DNA of 64,000 nt from Actinomycetes bacterium (GTDB lineage: Bacteria; Actinomycetota; Actinomycetes; Actinomycetales; Cellulomonadaceae). The translations under genes and the position numbers were made by a program. The notes under the pieces are model-generated. The model had not been told where the DNA came from, searched no databases, and was given only the letters and a program-made list of their open reading frames with translations. Location of the stretch: NCBI GenBank assembly GCA_023428465.1, contig JAEYXM010000092.1:1-64000 (forward strand), given 5' to 3'. Positions 17,207 through 25,378 of the stretch are shown piece after piece; the first letter of the stretch is position 1, and the number at the start of each line of letters is the position of its first letter.

Positions 17207-19432
17207 ATGACGAGCGCAGCGACGAGAACTGCCGGGCGCCCGGCCATGACGAGGCCGGCCCTTCCCGCGCGGCTCTCGGGTGCGGCGGCGGTAGCGGTGC
17301 TCTGCCTGGCCGTCGCCTCGACGCCGGTCGCGGCGAGCCCGTCAACGCCCGCGACGGCGAGCGTCACGGCGAGCGCGTCGACGACGTCGGGTTCGATGAG
17401 CTCGGGCGCGACGACCCCGAACGCCACGATCTCCCCGGTGGACAGCGGTGGCAGCGTCGTCACGACGGCGGAGCCGGTGCGTCTTCTCGAGCACACGGTC
17501 GTCGGTCCCGGTGCGAGCGAGGAGCTCGTCGTCCCTGCTGTCCCGGACGGTGCCACGGCGGTGCTCGTGAACGTCACCGTCACCGAGGCGACGGCGAGAT
17601 CGACGATCACCTTCTGCGACCCGTCCTCGGCCTGCCCGCGCGAGGCGTCGATCGTCGCGGTGCCGGGCGTCCCGGTGTCCCGTCTGGTGACCGCGCCAGT
17701 GGCCGACGGAAGGGTTGTCCTGCGCAACTCCACCGGCGAGGTCGCGCTCCGGGCGGACCTTGCGGCCTACGTGCAGCCCGTCACGTCCGCCGGGGGGGAG
17801 CAGTTCGTCCCGGTCGAGCACCAGCGCGTCCTGTCGCGGCAGGTTCTCCGAACCCGGGGGGCCACCGTCGTCCAGCTGCCCGCGGCGCCGCCCGGAGCCC
17901 GTGCGGCGGTCATCGACGTCGGGTTCTCATCCGCGACCGTCGCCTCCCACATCTCCGCGTGCCACCCCGCACAGACGCCCGCGAGGTGCATGCGTACAGC
18001 AGTGGTCCACACCGCTCCGCGACTGACCCACTCCAACCTCGCCGTCGTGCCCGTCGATGCCTCGGGGCGCGTGAAGCTCTACAACCGCGCGGGGAGCGTG
18101 CGGCTGAACGCCGACCTGCAGGGCTGGTTCGTGCCGGTGGGTGCCGAGGGGGCGAGCACCGTGCTCGTACCCGCCAGTGGCTCGGTGAGCACGCGGCTGG
18201 CCGCCGCCGGCGCCACGCGCACCGTCACCCTGCCGAACGTCCCCGCCGACGCCACCGCGGTTGCGGTGATCGTCACGACGACCTCAGCAGCGGCCAGCAC
18301 CGGCCTGTGGGCATGTCCGGCAGGTGCTGTCCTCGACCAGTGCCGGAGCGCCTCCGTCGCGGACCCGCTGCCCGGCAGGATCACCGAGAACACCGCCTTC
18401 GTGGCGCTCGGTGGGCCCAACGGCGACCAAGTGACCCTGGGCACCACTCTCGCCGCCGCGGATGTGACCCTGAGCCCCTTCGGGTACATCGTCCCCGCCG
18501 GCGACTCCGACCCCGCCCCCGGCGACTCCGACCCTGTCCCTCCGGTCAAGCCGGGCCCGGACACCACCGGGGTGCCCGACGGCACTGCGCTACAGCGACA
18601 CGACGGCGACATCGTCGTGACGGAGGCAGGCACGGTCATCGAGAACCGGGACATCCGCGGGTTCGTCGTCGTGCAGGCGGCCGACGTCGTGATCCGCAAC
18701 TCGATCGTCCGCGGCTCGGGCCCGGGAACGGCGAACCGCGGCCTGGTCACCTGCAACCACAGCGCCTGCACGAACCTTCTCGTCGAGGACGTCACCCTCG
18801 TGCCCGACTATCCCTCGGTGTGGCTCAACGGGGTGTTCGGCCATGACTACACGGCGCGCCGTGTCGACACCTTCAACGTGGTGGACGGCTTCCAGATCCA
18901 CAACGTGCGCAACAACGGCGGCCCGGTCAACGTCGTGATCGAGGACAGCTGGTGCCACGACATGAGCTTCTTCGCCGTCGACCCGAACCACGGCAACACC
19001 GAGACGCACAACGACTGCATCCAGATCCAGGGCGGCTCGAACATCACGATCACGGGCAACAACCTCGAGTCGTTCATGTCCACCGACGCCGGTGACCAGA
19101 CCTACGATGCGCGCAACCGCGGTTCCGCCCTCATGGTCACTCCCAATGCGGCGCCGGTATCCGGCGCGGTGGTCACGGGCAACTGGCTCGACGGCGGGTA
19201 CGCCTCGGCGTTCTTCACGACCTCGAAGTTCCCGACGATGCACTTCGGGACGTTCAGCGGCAACTGGTTCGGCCGTAACCAGTTCGACCACGGGCGCGGC
19301 TCGAGGTACCAGATCCGGGTGGCGCAGCCCGAGGCGATCACCTTCGACGTCCCGCTGACGACGAACATGTGGGAGGACGGATCAGGGCCGCTCGCCGAAG
19401 GGCGGGACCTGGGCATCCGGTTCGGCGGCTGA
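17207..19432 (+). CDS. Large secreted protein: three beta-sandwich repeats plus right-handed beta-helix
   Basis: A 741-residue exported protein. Residues 1-43 are a signal peptide (several Arg, then LSGAAAVAVLCLAVASTPVAA). A Ser/Thr/Ala-rich spacer follows. Residues ~89-195, ~198-308 and ~310-425 are three diverged copies of a ~110-residue module (RLLEHTVVGPG..VPDGATAVLVNVTVT..FCDPSSACP..), a type often repeated in actinobacterial surface proteins. A DSDPAPGDSDP linker leads to a C-terminal right-handed beta-helix (~445-741) with VVIRNSIVRGSG and NVVIEDSWCHD rungs, like polysaccharide lyases or glycosidases. No catalytic residues can be assigned. The ATG at 17207 is chosen over 17189 because AAGGAG (17192-17197) lies 9 bases upstream. 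Confidence 0.8.
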   Translation: MTSAATRTAGRPAMTRPALPARLSGAAAVAVLCLAVASTPVAASPSTPATASVTASASTTSGSMSSGATTPNATISPVDSGGSVVTTAEPVRLLEHTVVGPGASEELVVPAVPDGATAVLVNVTVTEATARSTITFCDPSSACPREASIVAVPGVPVSRLVTAPVADGRVVLRNSTGEVALRADLAAYVQPVTSAGGEQFVPVEHQRVLSRQVLRTRGATVVQLPAAPPGARAAVIDVGFSSATVASHISACHPAQTPARCMRTAVVHTAPRLTHSNLAVVPVDASGRVKLYNRAGSVRLNADLQGWFVPVGAEGASTVLVPASGSVSTRLAAAGATRTVTLPNVPADATAVAVIVTTTSAAASTGLWACPAGAVLDQCRSASVADPLPGRITENTAFVALGGPNGDQVTLGTTLAAADVTLSPFGYIVPAGDSDPAPGDSDPVPPVKPGPDTTGVPDGTALQRHDGDIVVTEAGTVIENRDIRGFVVVQAADVVIRNSIVRGSGPGTANRGLVTCNHSACTNLLVEDVTLVPDYPSVWLNGVFGHDYTARRVDTFNVVDGFQIHNVRNNGGPVNVVIEDSWCHDMSFFAVDPNHGNTETHNDCIQIQGGSNITITGNNLESFMSTDAGDQTYDARNRGSALMVTPNAAPVSGAVVTGNWLDGGYASAFFTTSKFPTMHFGTFSGNWFGRNQFDHGRGSRYQIRVAQPEAITFDVPLTTNMWEDGSGPLAEGRDLGIRFGG

Positions 19433-19529
19433 CCGGGGGCGGGTCGGATGCCCCTCCACCCGCACAGTTGTGCCGCGGACCACGCGGTGGGTTCACCCGG
19501 CCTCCCCACGCCGGTCGGGCGAGCCTGCG

Positions 19530-21404
19530 TCAGGCCGGGCTGGGCGCCCCGCGGTAGAGACGGTCGACGATCTCCCGGACGCGCTCGGCGATGGCAGCAC
19601 GCTTGAGCTTCATCGTCGGGGTGACCACGCCGCCGGCCTCGCTCAGGTCGGCCAGGACGAGGGCGAACCTGCGAACCTGCTCGGGCGTGGACAGGCGGGC
19701 GTTGGCCGCGGCCACCACCGCCCCGATCGCGGCCACGAGGCGTGAGTCGCTCACCTCCACCGCCGCCCCGGAGGCGGGCAGCTGCAACGGGCCGAGGTCC
19801 GCGATGCCGTGGCGCTCCGCCCAGGCCGCGACCGACTCGGGGTCCAGCAGCACGACGCCGCCGAGGTACGGCTTGCCCTCGCCGACGACCATCGCGTGGG
19901 CGACCATCGGCTCGCGCTCGACGTACCGCTCCCAGTCCGCGGGCGAGACGGTCTTGCCCGCCGACGTCACGATGACGTCCTTGACGCGGCCGTGCAGGGT
20001 GAGCCGTCCGGCGTCGTCGAGCGAGCCGAGGTCCCCTGTGCGGAAGAAGCCGTCGACGAACGCCTCGGTGTCCGCCTCGGGGTTGCGGTAGCCGCGGAAG
20101 ACGCCGATGCCCCGCGCGAGGACCTCGCCGTCGTCGGCGATGCGGACCGTGGTCCCCGGCATCGGCACGCCCACGGTGCCGGCGCGGATGTCGCCGGGCA
20201 GGTTGCCCGTGAGCGGCGCGGTGGTCTCCGTCAGGCCGTACCCCTCGATCACCGGGACCCCGATGCCGCGAAAGAACAGCGAGAGCTCGGCGTCCAGTGC
20301 TGCGGCCCCGGACAGCAGGTAGTCGACCCGCCCGCCCAGGCGGGCGCGCAGGCGGCGGTAGAAGAGCCGCTCGAACATTGCGTGGCGGAGCCGCAGGAGC
20401 ACGCCCGGTCGCGCCGGGCCGTCCGGGGTGCCTGGGTCCGGGGCCTCCGCGAGGCGACCCCATGCCACGGCGGTCCGCTGCGCCGACGCCCACACGCGAC
20501 CGAGGTGCTTGTCCGCGGCCGCGGCGGAGGCGGCGGAGTGCACCTTCTGCAGCACGCGTGGCACGACGACGAGGAACGTCGGCCGAAGGACCGCCAGGGC
20601 AGGCACGACCTCCTTCGGGTCCCCCAGGTGCGCGATCCGCATCCCGCCCGCGAGGCAGACGAGCTGCAGCCCGCGCGCCAGCACGTGGGCCAGCGGCAGG
20701 AAGATGACGGTGCTCCCGCCCTCCCGGACGACGTCGGTGTAGGCCGCCGCGACGCTGAGCACCTGCCCGACGAGGTTGCGGTGGGTGATGAGTGCCCCGC
20801 GCGGCGCAGAGGTGGTGCCGGACGTGTAGACGATCGTCGCGACGTCGTCGAGGTCCGCGTGGGCGCGCCGCTCGTCCACGACCTGGTCGGGAAGGTCGGC
20901 GCCGAGCGCCTCGAGGGCGGCGAGGTCCCGCCCGGGTGTCGGGTCCATCGACCACACCTCGCGAGGACGCCCGGCCTCGCCGAGGGCGTGCTCGAGCAGG
21001 TCGACGTGGTGCCCGCTGCCCCCGACGGCGAAGCGCACGTCCGCGTCCAGCACGACGGCCGTCACCTGGACCTGCGCGGAGGTCTCGTACACCGGGACGA
21101 CGACGCCGCCCGCGTACCAGACGGCCATGTCGACCAGTGCCCACTCGTAGCGCGTCGGCGCCATGACGGCGACCGCGGCACCGGGCGCGAGGCCCGCCGC
21201 GACCAGGCCCTTGGCGATCGCACGCACCTGCGACTCGAACTCGGCAGTGGTCACCGGCCGCCACGGACCCGTCACCGGGGCCTGCGCCTCGCGCACGTCG
21301 AAGGCGACGGCGTCCGGGTGCCGCGCCACTCGCCCGGCCAGCAGGTCGGTGGTGTTGCGTACGCCCGTGAGGTCGGCCCGGGGCGGGCTGGAGATCTCTC
21401 GCAA
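19530..21404 (-). CDS. Long-chain acyl-CoA ligase (AMP-binding enzyme, FadD15-like)
   Basis: A 624-residue adenylate-forming enzyme that would activate fatty acids with ATP and CoA. The P-loop-like motif YTSGTTSAPRGALITHRN is present, as are EGYGLTETTAPLTGN (adenine binding), TGDLGSLDDAGRL (ribose binding) and a final DVIVTSAGKTVSP lysine region. The long insertion between motifs and the length match the long-chain class (FadD15/Rv2187-like). The start is a TTG with AGGAG 11 bases upstream. The frame is open further upstream but that part is high-GC shadow. It is divergent from the DUF1295 gene over 129 bases that hold an inverted repeat. Confidence 0.92.
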   Translation of the reverse strand: MREISSPPRADLTGVRNTTDLLAGRVARHPDAVAFDVREAQAPVTGPWRPVTTAEFESQVRAIAKGLVAAGLAPGAAVAVMAPTRYEWALVDMAVWYAGGVVVPVYETSAQVQVTAVVLDADVRFAVGGSGHHVDLLEHALGEAGRPREVWSMDPTPGRDLAALEALGADLPDQVVDERRAHADLDDVATIVYTSGTTSAPRGALITHRNLVGQVLSVAAAYTDVVREGGSTVIFLPLAHVLARGLQLVCLAGGMRIAHLGDPKEVVPALAVLRPTFLVVVPRVLQKVHSAASAAAADKHLGRVWASAQRTAVAWGRLAEAPDPGTPDGPARPGVLLRLRHAMFERLFYRRLRARLGGRVDYLLSGAAALDAELSLFFRGIGVPVIEGYGLTETTAPLTGNLPGDIRAGTVGVPMPGTTVRIADDGEVLARGIGVFRGYRNPEADTEAFVDGFFRTGDLGSLDDAGRLTLHGRVKDVIVTSAGKTVSPADWERYVEREPMVAHAMVVGEGKPYLGGVVLLDPESVAAWAERHGIADLGPLQLPASGAAVEVSDSRLVAAIGAVVAAANARLSTPEQVRRFALVLADLSEAGGVVTPTMKLKRAAIAERVREIVDRLYRGAPSPA

Positions 21405-21458
21405 CGTCGTCCGTTCTCCTGGTCGCGCGCCGGGGGCGCTCGGGCCGATGATCACCGA

Positions 21459-21489
21459 GGGAACACCGCCATGACCTCTGAGTGTTCCC
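21459..21489. promoter_or_regulatory. Inverted repeat in the acyl-CoA ligase / DUF1295 divergent region
   Basis: GGGAACAC (21459-21466) and GTGTTCCC (21482-21489) are perfect 8-base inverted arms separated by 15 bases. The repeat sits in the middle of the region between two divergent lipid-related genes and could be an operator for a dimeric regulator or a leader hairpin. No assignment to a known regulator is made. Confidence 0.45.
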
Positions 21490-21533
21490 GATCCGGGGCC
21501 CCGCGGCCCACCGGACGACGAGGAGTTGTGGAC

Positions 21534-22415
21534 ATGGACGAAGGACGACGTCGCGCCCTGGTGGGCATCCCGCTCGCCATCGGTCTCGGGGTGCTCCTGG
21601 CGCTCGCCGGGAGCCATCACGGGGCCCGCCTGGGGTCGCTCCCGCTCTTTGCGATCGCGGTGCTCGCCGCCTTCGTCGTGCAGTGGATCGCGTTCGTCCC
21701 CGCGTACCTGCGGCAGACGGAGGTCTTCTTCGACCTCACCGGCTCCGTCACGTACGTCACCGTGACGCTCGGGCTGCTGGCGCTCACCCCGGAGCGGGAC
21801 GCCCGTGCGGTGCTCCTGACCGTCCTCGTGGTGGCGTGGGCGCTGCGGCTCGGCCCGTTCCTGTTCCGGCGGGTCCGCCGGGCCGGGGCGGACGACCGCT
21901 TCGACGAGCTCAAGCCCTCGTTCCCGCGGTTCTGGCTCGTCTGGACGGTCCAGGGCCTCTGGGTGACCTTCACGGCGATGGCCGCGTGGATCGGCATCAC
22001 GTCGACCCGTCGGGCGGACCTCGACATCCTGGCGGTGGTCGGGCTCGTGGTCTGGCTGACGGGCTTCGCGATCGAGGTCGTCGCGGACTTGCAGAAGTCC
22101 CGGTTCCGGGCCGACCCCGCCAACGCCGGACGCTTCATCGCCGTCGGCCTCTGGTCGCGGTCGCGGCACCCGAACTACTTCGGCGAGATCCTGCTCTGGC
22201 TCGGCGTGGCGCTCGTCGCCGTTCCGGTGCTCACCGGCTGGCAGTGGGTGGCGCTCGCGTCGCCCGTGTTCGTGACGCTGCTGCTCACCCGGGTGAGCGG
22301 TGTCCCGCTGCTGGAGAAGAAGGCGGAGGCCCGCTGGGGCGGGCAGGCGGACTACGAGGAGTACGTGCGCACGACGCCGGTCCTCGTCCCGCGCGTCCTT
22401 GCGCGCCGCTCCTGA
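21534..22415 (+). CDS. DUF1295 membrane protein (steroid 5-alpha-reductase-like)
   Basis: A 293-residue membrane protein with about six to seven hydrophobic helices. The C-terminal part has the isoprenylcysteine methyltransferase / steroid-reductase fold signature: GFAIEVVADLQKSRFR, then SRHPNYFGEILLW and EKKAEARWG..DYEEYVRTTP. Family members reduce or methylate lipids, and the true substrate is unknown. The ATG at 21534 is preferred because AGGAG (21521-21525) lies 8 bases upstream; a GTG two codons before would be too close to it. It is divergent from the acyl-CoA ligase gene, which hints at shared lipid metabolism. Confidence 0.88.
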   Translation: MDEGRRRALVGIPLAIGLGVLLALAGSHHGARLGSLPLFAIAVLAAFVVQWIAFVPAYLRQTEVFFDLTGSVTYVTVTLGLLALTPERDARAVLLTVLVVAWALRLGPFLFRRVRRAGADDRFDELKPSFPRFWLVWTVQGLWVTFTAMAAWIGITSTRRADLDILAVVGLVVWLTGFAIEVVADLQKSRFRADPANAGRFIAVGLWSRSRHPNYFGEILLWLGVALVAVPVLTGWQWVALASPVFVTLLLTRVSGVPLLEKKAEARWGGQADYEEYVRTTPVLVPRVLARRS

Positions 22416-22454
22416 GGCCGCCGGCACGCACCTCGGTGCGGCTAGCCTCGCCTG

Positions 22455-23225
22455 GTGCACCAGCCGGGTGCATGGAACCGACGGGAGTTCACCTTGGCCA
22501 TCCATCCTCAGGGCGTTCCTGCAGTTCGCCGCGTCAGTGGCAGGACCTCACTGCCCCAGGCGGTGCTGTGGGACATGGACGGCACGATCGTGGATACCGA
22601 GCCCGGCTGGATGGCTGCGGAGACCGCGCTCATGGCCGAGTTCGGCGTGACCAACACTCCCGACCAGCACGCCGAGATGGTGGGCATGGCCCTGATGACG
22701 GCTGCGGAGGTGCTGCGCGGTCGGGGCGTGGCGCTGCCGGCCGAGGAGATCGTGGACCGGCTCGTCTCGGAGGTGCTCGCCGGGCTGCGCCGGCACGTGC
22801 CGTGGCAGCCCGGGGTGCTCGAGCTGCTGGCCGAGCTGCGCGCGGCAGAGGTGCCCTGCGCGATGGTCACGATGTCCTACCGCTCGCTGGCGGAGGCCGT
22901 GGCCGCGGGCGCGCCCGCCGGGACCTTCACCACGATCGTCGCGGGTGACGAGGTGACGCAGGGCAAGCCGCACCCCGAGGCGTACCTGCGCGCGGCGGCG
23001 GAGCTCGGCGTCGACATCACCCGGTGCGTCGCGGTGGAGGACTCGGTGCCCGGGGTGGCGTCGGCGTACGCCTCCGGTGCGCGGACGATCGGCATCCAGC
23101 ACATCGTGCCCGTCGCGCCGCGGCCCGGGCTGAGTCGCGTCGACGCCGTCGGTCGCCTGTCGCTCGACCTCCTCGCCCGCGTCGCCGCCGGCGAGACCGT
23201 GGACCTGGTCAGCCCTCGGGCGTGA
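22455..23225 (+). CDS. HAD-superfamily hydrolase (phosphoglycolate-phosphatase/beta-phosphoglucomutase type)
   Basis: A HAD subfamily IA phosphatase of up to 256 residues. Motif I is LWDMDGTIVDTEP (nucleophile Asp), followed by a helical cap, motif II in AMVTMSYRS, the Lys motif GKPHPEAYL and motif III/IV VAVEDSVPGVASA. The substrate is unknown. Two starts compete: GTG 22455, with TAGCCT (22443-22448) ending 6 bases before it, and TTG 22494, with GGGAG 6 bases before it. The fold itself begins well after both. It is convergent with the RecB-like gene, overlapping it by 17 bases, and HAD-RecB-M50-trmI-arc is a recurrent actinobacterial neighbourhood. Confidence 0.88.
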   Translation: MHQPGAWNRREFTLAIHPQGVPAVRRVSGRTSLPQAVLWDMDGTIVDTEPGWMAAETALMAEFGVTNTPDQHAEMVGMALMTAAEVLRGRGVALPAEEIVDRLVSEVLAGLRRHVPWQPGVLELLAELRAAEVPCAMVTMSYRSLAEAVAAGAPAGTFTTIVAGDEVTQGKPHPEAYLRAAAELGVDITRCVAVEDSVPGVASAYASGARTIGIQHIVPVAPRPGLSRVDAVGRLSLDLLARVAAGETVDLVSPRA

Positions 23226-24126
23226 CGCCCAGGGCGTGCTCGACGGCGCCGGGCGGCACCTCGGGCGGTGTGCCGCCGAACGCCGGGCACAGGGACTGGT
23301 GCGCGCACCAACCGCACAGGGCGCCGGGGCGCGGCTGCCAGCTGCCCGTGCGCGCGGAGGTCTGGATCCCGCGCCAGATGGCGCGGACCTTGGCCTCCGT
23401 CGTGGCGAGCTCGGCGGCGTCGGGCACGTGGCGCAGCACCGTTCCGTCCCCGAGGTAGACGAGCTGCAGCATCGCCGGGAGCGTCCCGCGGAGCCTGCGC
23501 AGGACGGCGGCGTAGAAGCGCATCTGGAAGAGGGCGCCGCCCTCGAAGCCCGGGCCGGGGGAGCGGCCAGTCTTGTAGTCGACGATCCGGACCGCGCCGT
23601 TCGGTGCGACGTCGACGCGGTCGATGATGCCCCGCAGCTCGAGCTCGCCGTCGAGGTCCGTCGCGACGCTCAGCTCGCGCTCGGCCGGTTCGAGACGGTT
23701 CGGATCCTCGAGCGTGAAGTAGGTGTGCAGGAGGGCGCCCGCCTGGGCGAACCACGCCTCGCGCTCGCCGTCCGGTACCAGCTCGGCACACTCGGGGCGC
23801 TCCTCGAGGATGGCGTCCCACGCGGGTTCGAGGAGTGCCCGCGCCGCCTCGGGCGTGCGCGACCCGGCAGGGGCGTCGAAGAGGCGCTCGAGCACCGCGT
23901 GCACGAGCGTCCCGCGCACCGCGGCGGCACTGGGCGGCTCGGGGAGCCGGTCGACCACACGGAAGCGGAACAGGAGCGGGCACTGCATGTAGTCGTTCGC
24001 GCGGGACGGCGACAGGCCGGGCGACCGGCGGCGCGGCGCGTCGGCGCTCTCCTCGGCGGCGCACGCCGGCGTGGGCTCCGCGTCCGGGCCCAGGGCGAGC
24101 GTGGCGTCGGCAGTCGTGTCGGTCAC
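23209..24126 (-). CDS. RecB-family exonuclease (PD-(D/E)XK, Cas4-like)
   Basis: A 305-residue single-domain nuclease of the RecB C-terminal/Cas4-like type. SPSRANDYMQCPLLFRFR at the start and a late CGWCAHQSLC cluster provide four cysteines for an iron-sulfur cluster. GTLVHAVLERLF supplies the histidine motif, and RGIIDRVDVAPNG...VRIVDYKTG gives the PD-(D/E)XK residues (Asp, then Asp-Tyr-Lys). It probably acts in DNA repair; no CRISPR is nearby. The GTG at 24126 is chosen because TACGCT (24134-24139, minus strand) ends 7 bases before it. It diverges from the M50 gene with only 47 bases between starts. Confidence 0.9.
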   Translation of the reverse strand: MTDTTADATLALGPDAEPTPACAAEESADAPRRRSPGLSPSRANDYMQCPLLFRFRVVDRLPEPPSAAAVRGTLVHAVLERLFDAPAGSRTPEAARALLEPAWDAILEERPECAELVPDGEREAWFAQAGALLHTYFTLEDPNRLEPAERELSVATDLDGELELRGIIDRVDVAPNGAVRIVDYKTGRSPGPGFEGGALFQMRFYAAVLRRLRGTLPAMLQLVYLGDGTVLRHVPDAAELATTEAKVRAIWRGIQTSARTGSWQPRPGALCGWCAHQSLCPAFGGTPPEVPPGAVEHALGVTPEG

Positions 24127-24173
24127 GTGCCAGAGCGTACGACCGCCGTCCGACACGCCCGTACGCTGGGCCG

Positions 24174-25367
24174 GTGAGCGCGAATCCCGACCCCGGGCGG
24201 CCCCGTCCGCGCCGGTCGGGTGGCTTCGTCCTCGGCCGGTTCGGGGGCGCCCCGATCATCGCCCGCCCCGGCTGGCTGCTTGCGATCGTCGTGCTCGCGG
24301 CCATCAGCGCCCCGACGGCCCGGGCTCTCCTGCCGGGCATCGGCCAGGTGGGCGCGTTCGTCGTCGGCGCCGGCTTCGGCGTCCTGCTCCTGGGGTCCGT
24401 CCTCGTCCACGAGCTCGCGCACGCCTGGACCGCGCGGCGCCGGGGAATGGCGGTGCACCAGATCGTGCTCACGCTGGTGGGCGGACACACCGAGATGACC
24501 GGCGCGCCGCGGCCCGGCACCAGCGCCCTCGTCGCCGCGGCAGGCCCCCTGGCGAACGTCGCGCTCGCGCTCGTCGGGTGGGTGGGCATGCAGCTGACCG
24601 CGTACGAGGCGGTCTTCCGCGTCGGGCCCGACACCACCGAGATCACGACGACGGTGGGCGGGAACCCGGCCCTGTACGCGGTGTTCGCGGTGCTCGCCAC
24701 CTCGAACGCGCTGGTCGCGGGCTTCAACCTCCTGCCCGGGCTGCCCATGGACGGCGGCTGGGTGTTCGAGGCGCTCGTGTGGCGGATCACCGGTCGACGC
24801 TCGACCGGGACGATCGCCGCAGCGTGGTGCGGCCGGGTCGTCGCGATCGGCCTGCCGCTCGTCGCCATCGGCGTGCCGCTGCTGCAGGGCACGAGGCCCG
24901 CCGTCGTGACCGCGATCTGGGCGGCGGCCATCGGTGCACTGCTGTGGACCAGCGCGACCGGGGTCCTGGCATCGGCCGGGGTGTGGCGGCGCGCCGAGAC
25001 GTTCGCCCTGCGCGACGTCGCGCAGCCTGCGGTGACGGCCGACGTGTCAGGCCCGCTCGACCACCTGCCGACGGACGTCGACGTCGTCGTGACCGGGGCG
25101 GACGACGTCGTCGTCGGCTACGTGGACCGGGCGGCCCTGGCGGCCGTGCCGCCCGGCGCGCGGGCCGCCACGCCCGTCGGTGCGGTCCTCGTGCCCGTCC
25201 CCGGCGAGGCCGTCGTGGACGTCGGCGTCGTCGGCTACGAGGCGGTCCGGGCGGTGCAGGAGGCCGCGCGGCACGCGCCCGTGCTCGTCGCAGTGGGGCC
25301 CGACGGGCGCCCCTGCGCACTGGTCCGGTACTCCGACGTGGTCCGGGCCCTCGGCGCGCGCTCCTAG
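24174..25367 (+). CDS. M50 site-2 protease family protein
   Basis: A 397-residue intramembrane metalloprotease like mycobacterial Rv2625c. The zinc motif HELAH is near residue 80 within a hydrophobic helix. The second metal site is in NLLPGLPMDGG. About six membrane segments span residues ~35-285. The last ~100 residues resemble a degenerate pair of CBS domains (LRDVAQPAVTAD.., VLVAVGPDGRPCALVRYSD). Substrates are unknown; the family cuts membrane-bound factors or processes anti-sigma proteins. TACGCT (24162-24167) ends 6 bases before the GTG start. The stop codon TAG is also the first half of the trmI -10 element. Confidence 0.9.
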   Translation: MSANPDPGRPRPRRSGGFVLGRFGGAPIIARPGWLLAIVVLAAISAPTARALLPGIGQVGAFVVGAGFGVLLLGSVLVHELAHAWTARRRGMAVHQIVLTLVGGHTEMTGAPRPGTSALVAAAGPLANVALALVGWVGMQLTAYEAVFRVGPDTTEITTTVGGNPALYAVFAVLATSNALVAGFNLLPGLPMDGGWVFEALVWRITGRRSTGTIAAAWCGRVVAIGLPLVAIGVPLLQGTRPAVVTAIWAAAIGALLWTSATGVLASAGVWRRAETFALRDVAQPAVTADVSGPLDHLPTDVDVVVTGADDVVVGYVDRAALAAVPPGARAATPVGAVLVPVPGEAVVDVGVVGYEAVRAVQEAARHAPVLVAVGPDGRPCALVRYSDVVRALGARS

Positions 25368-25378
25368 ACTCGGGCACC

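Noticed and set aside
23209..24126. Cas4-like nuclease as sign of a CRISPR or defence system
   Set aside because: Neighbours are HAD, M50 and proteasome genes; no cas genes or repeat array in the window.
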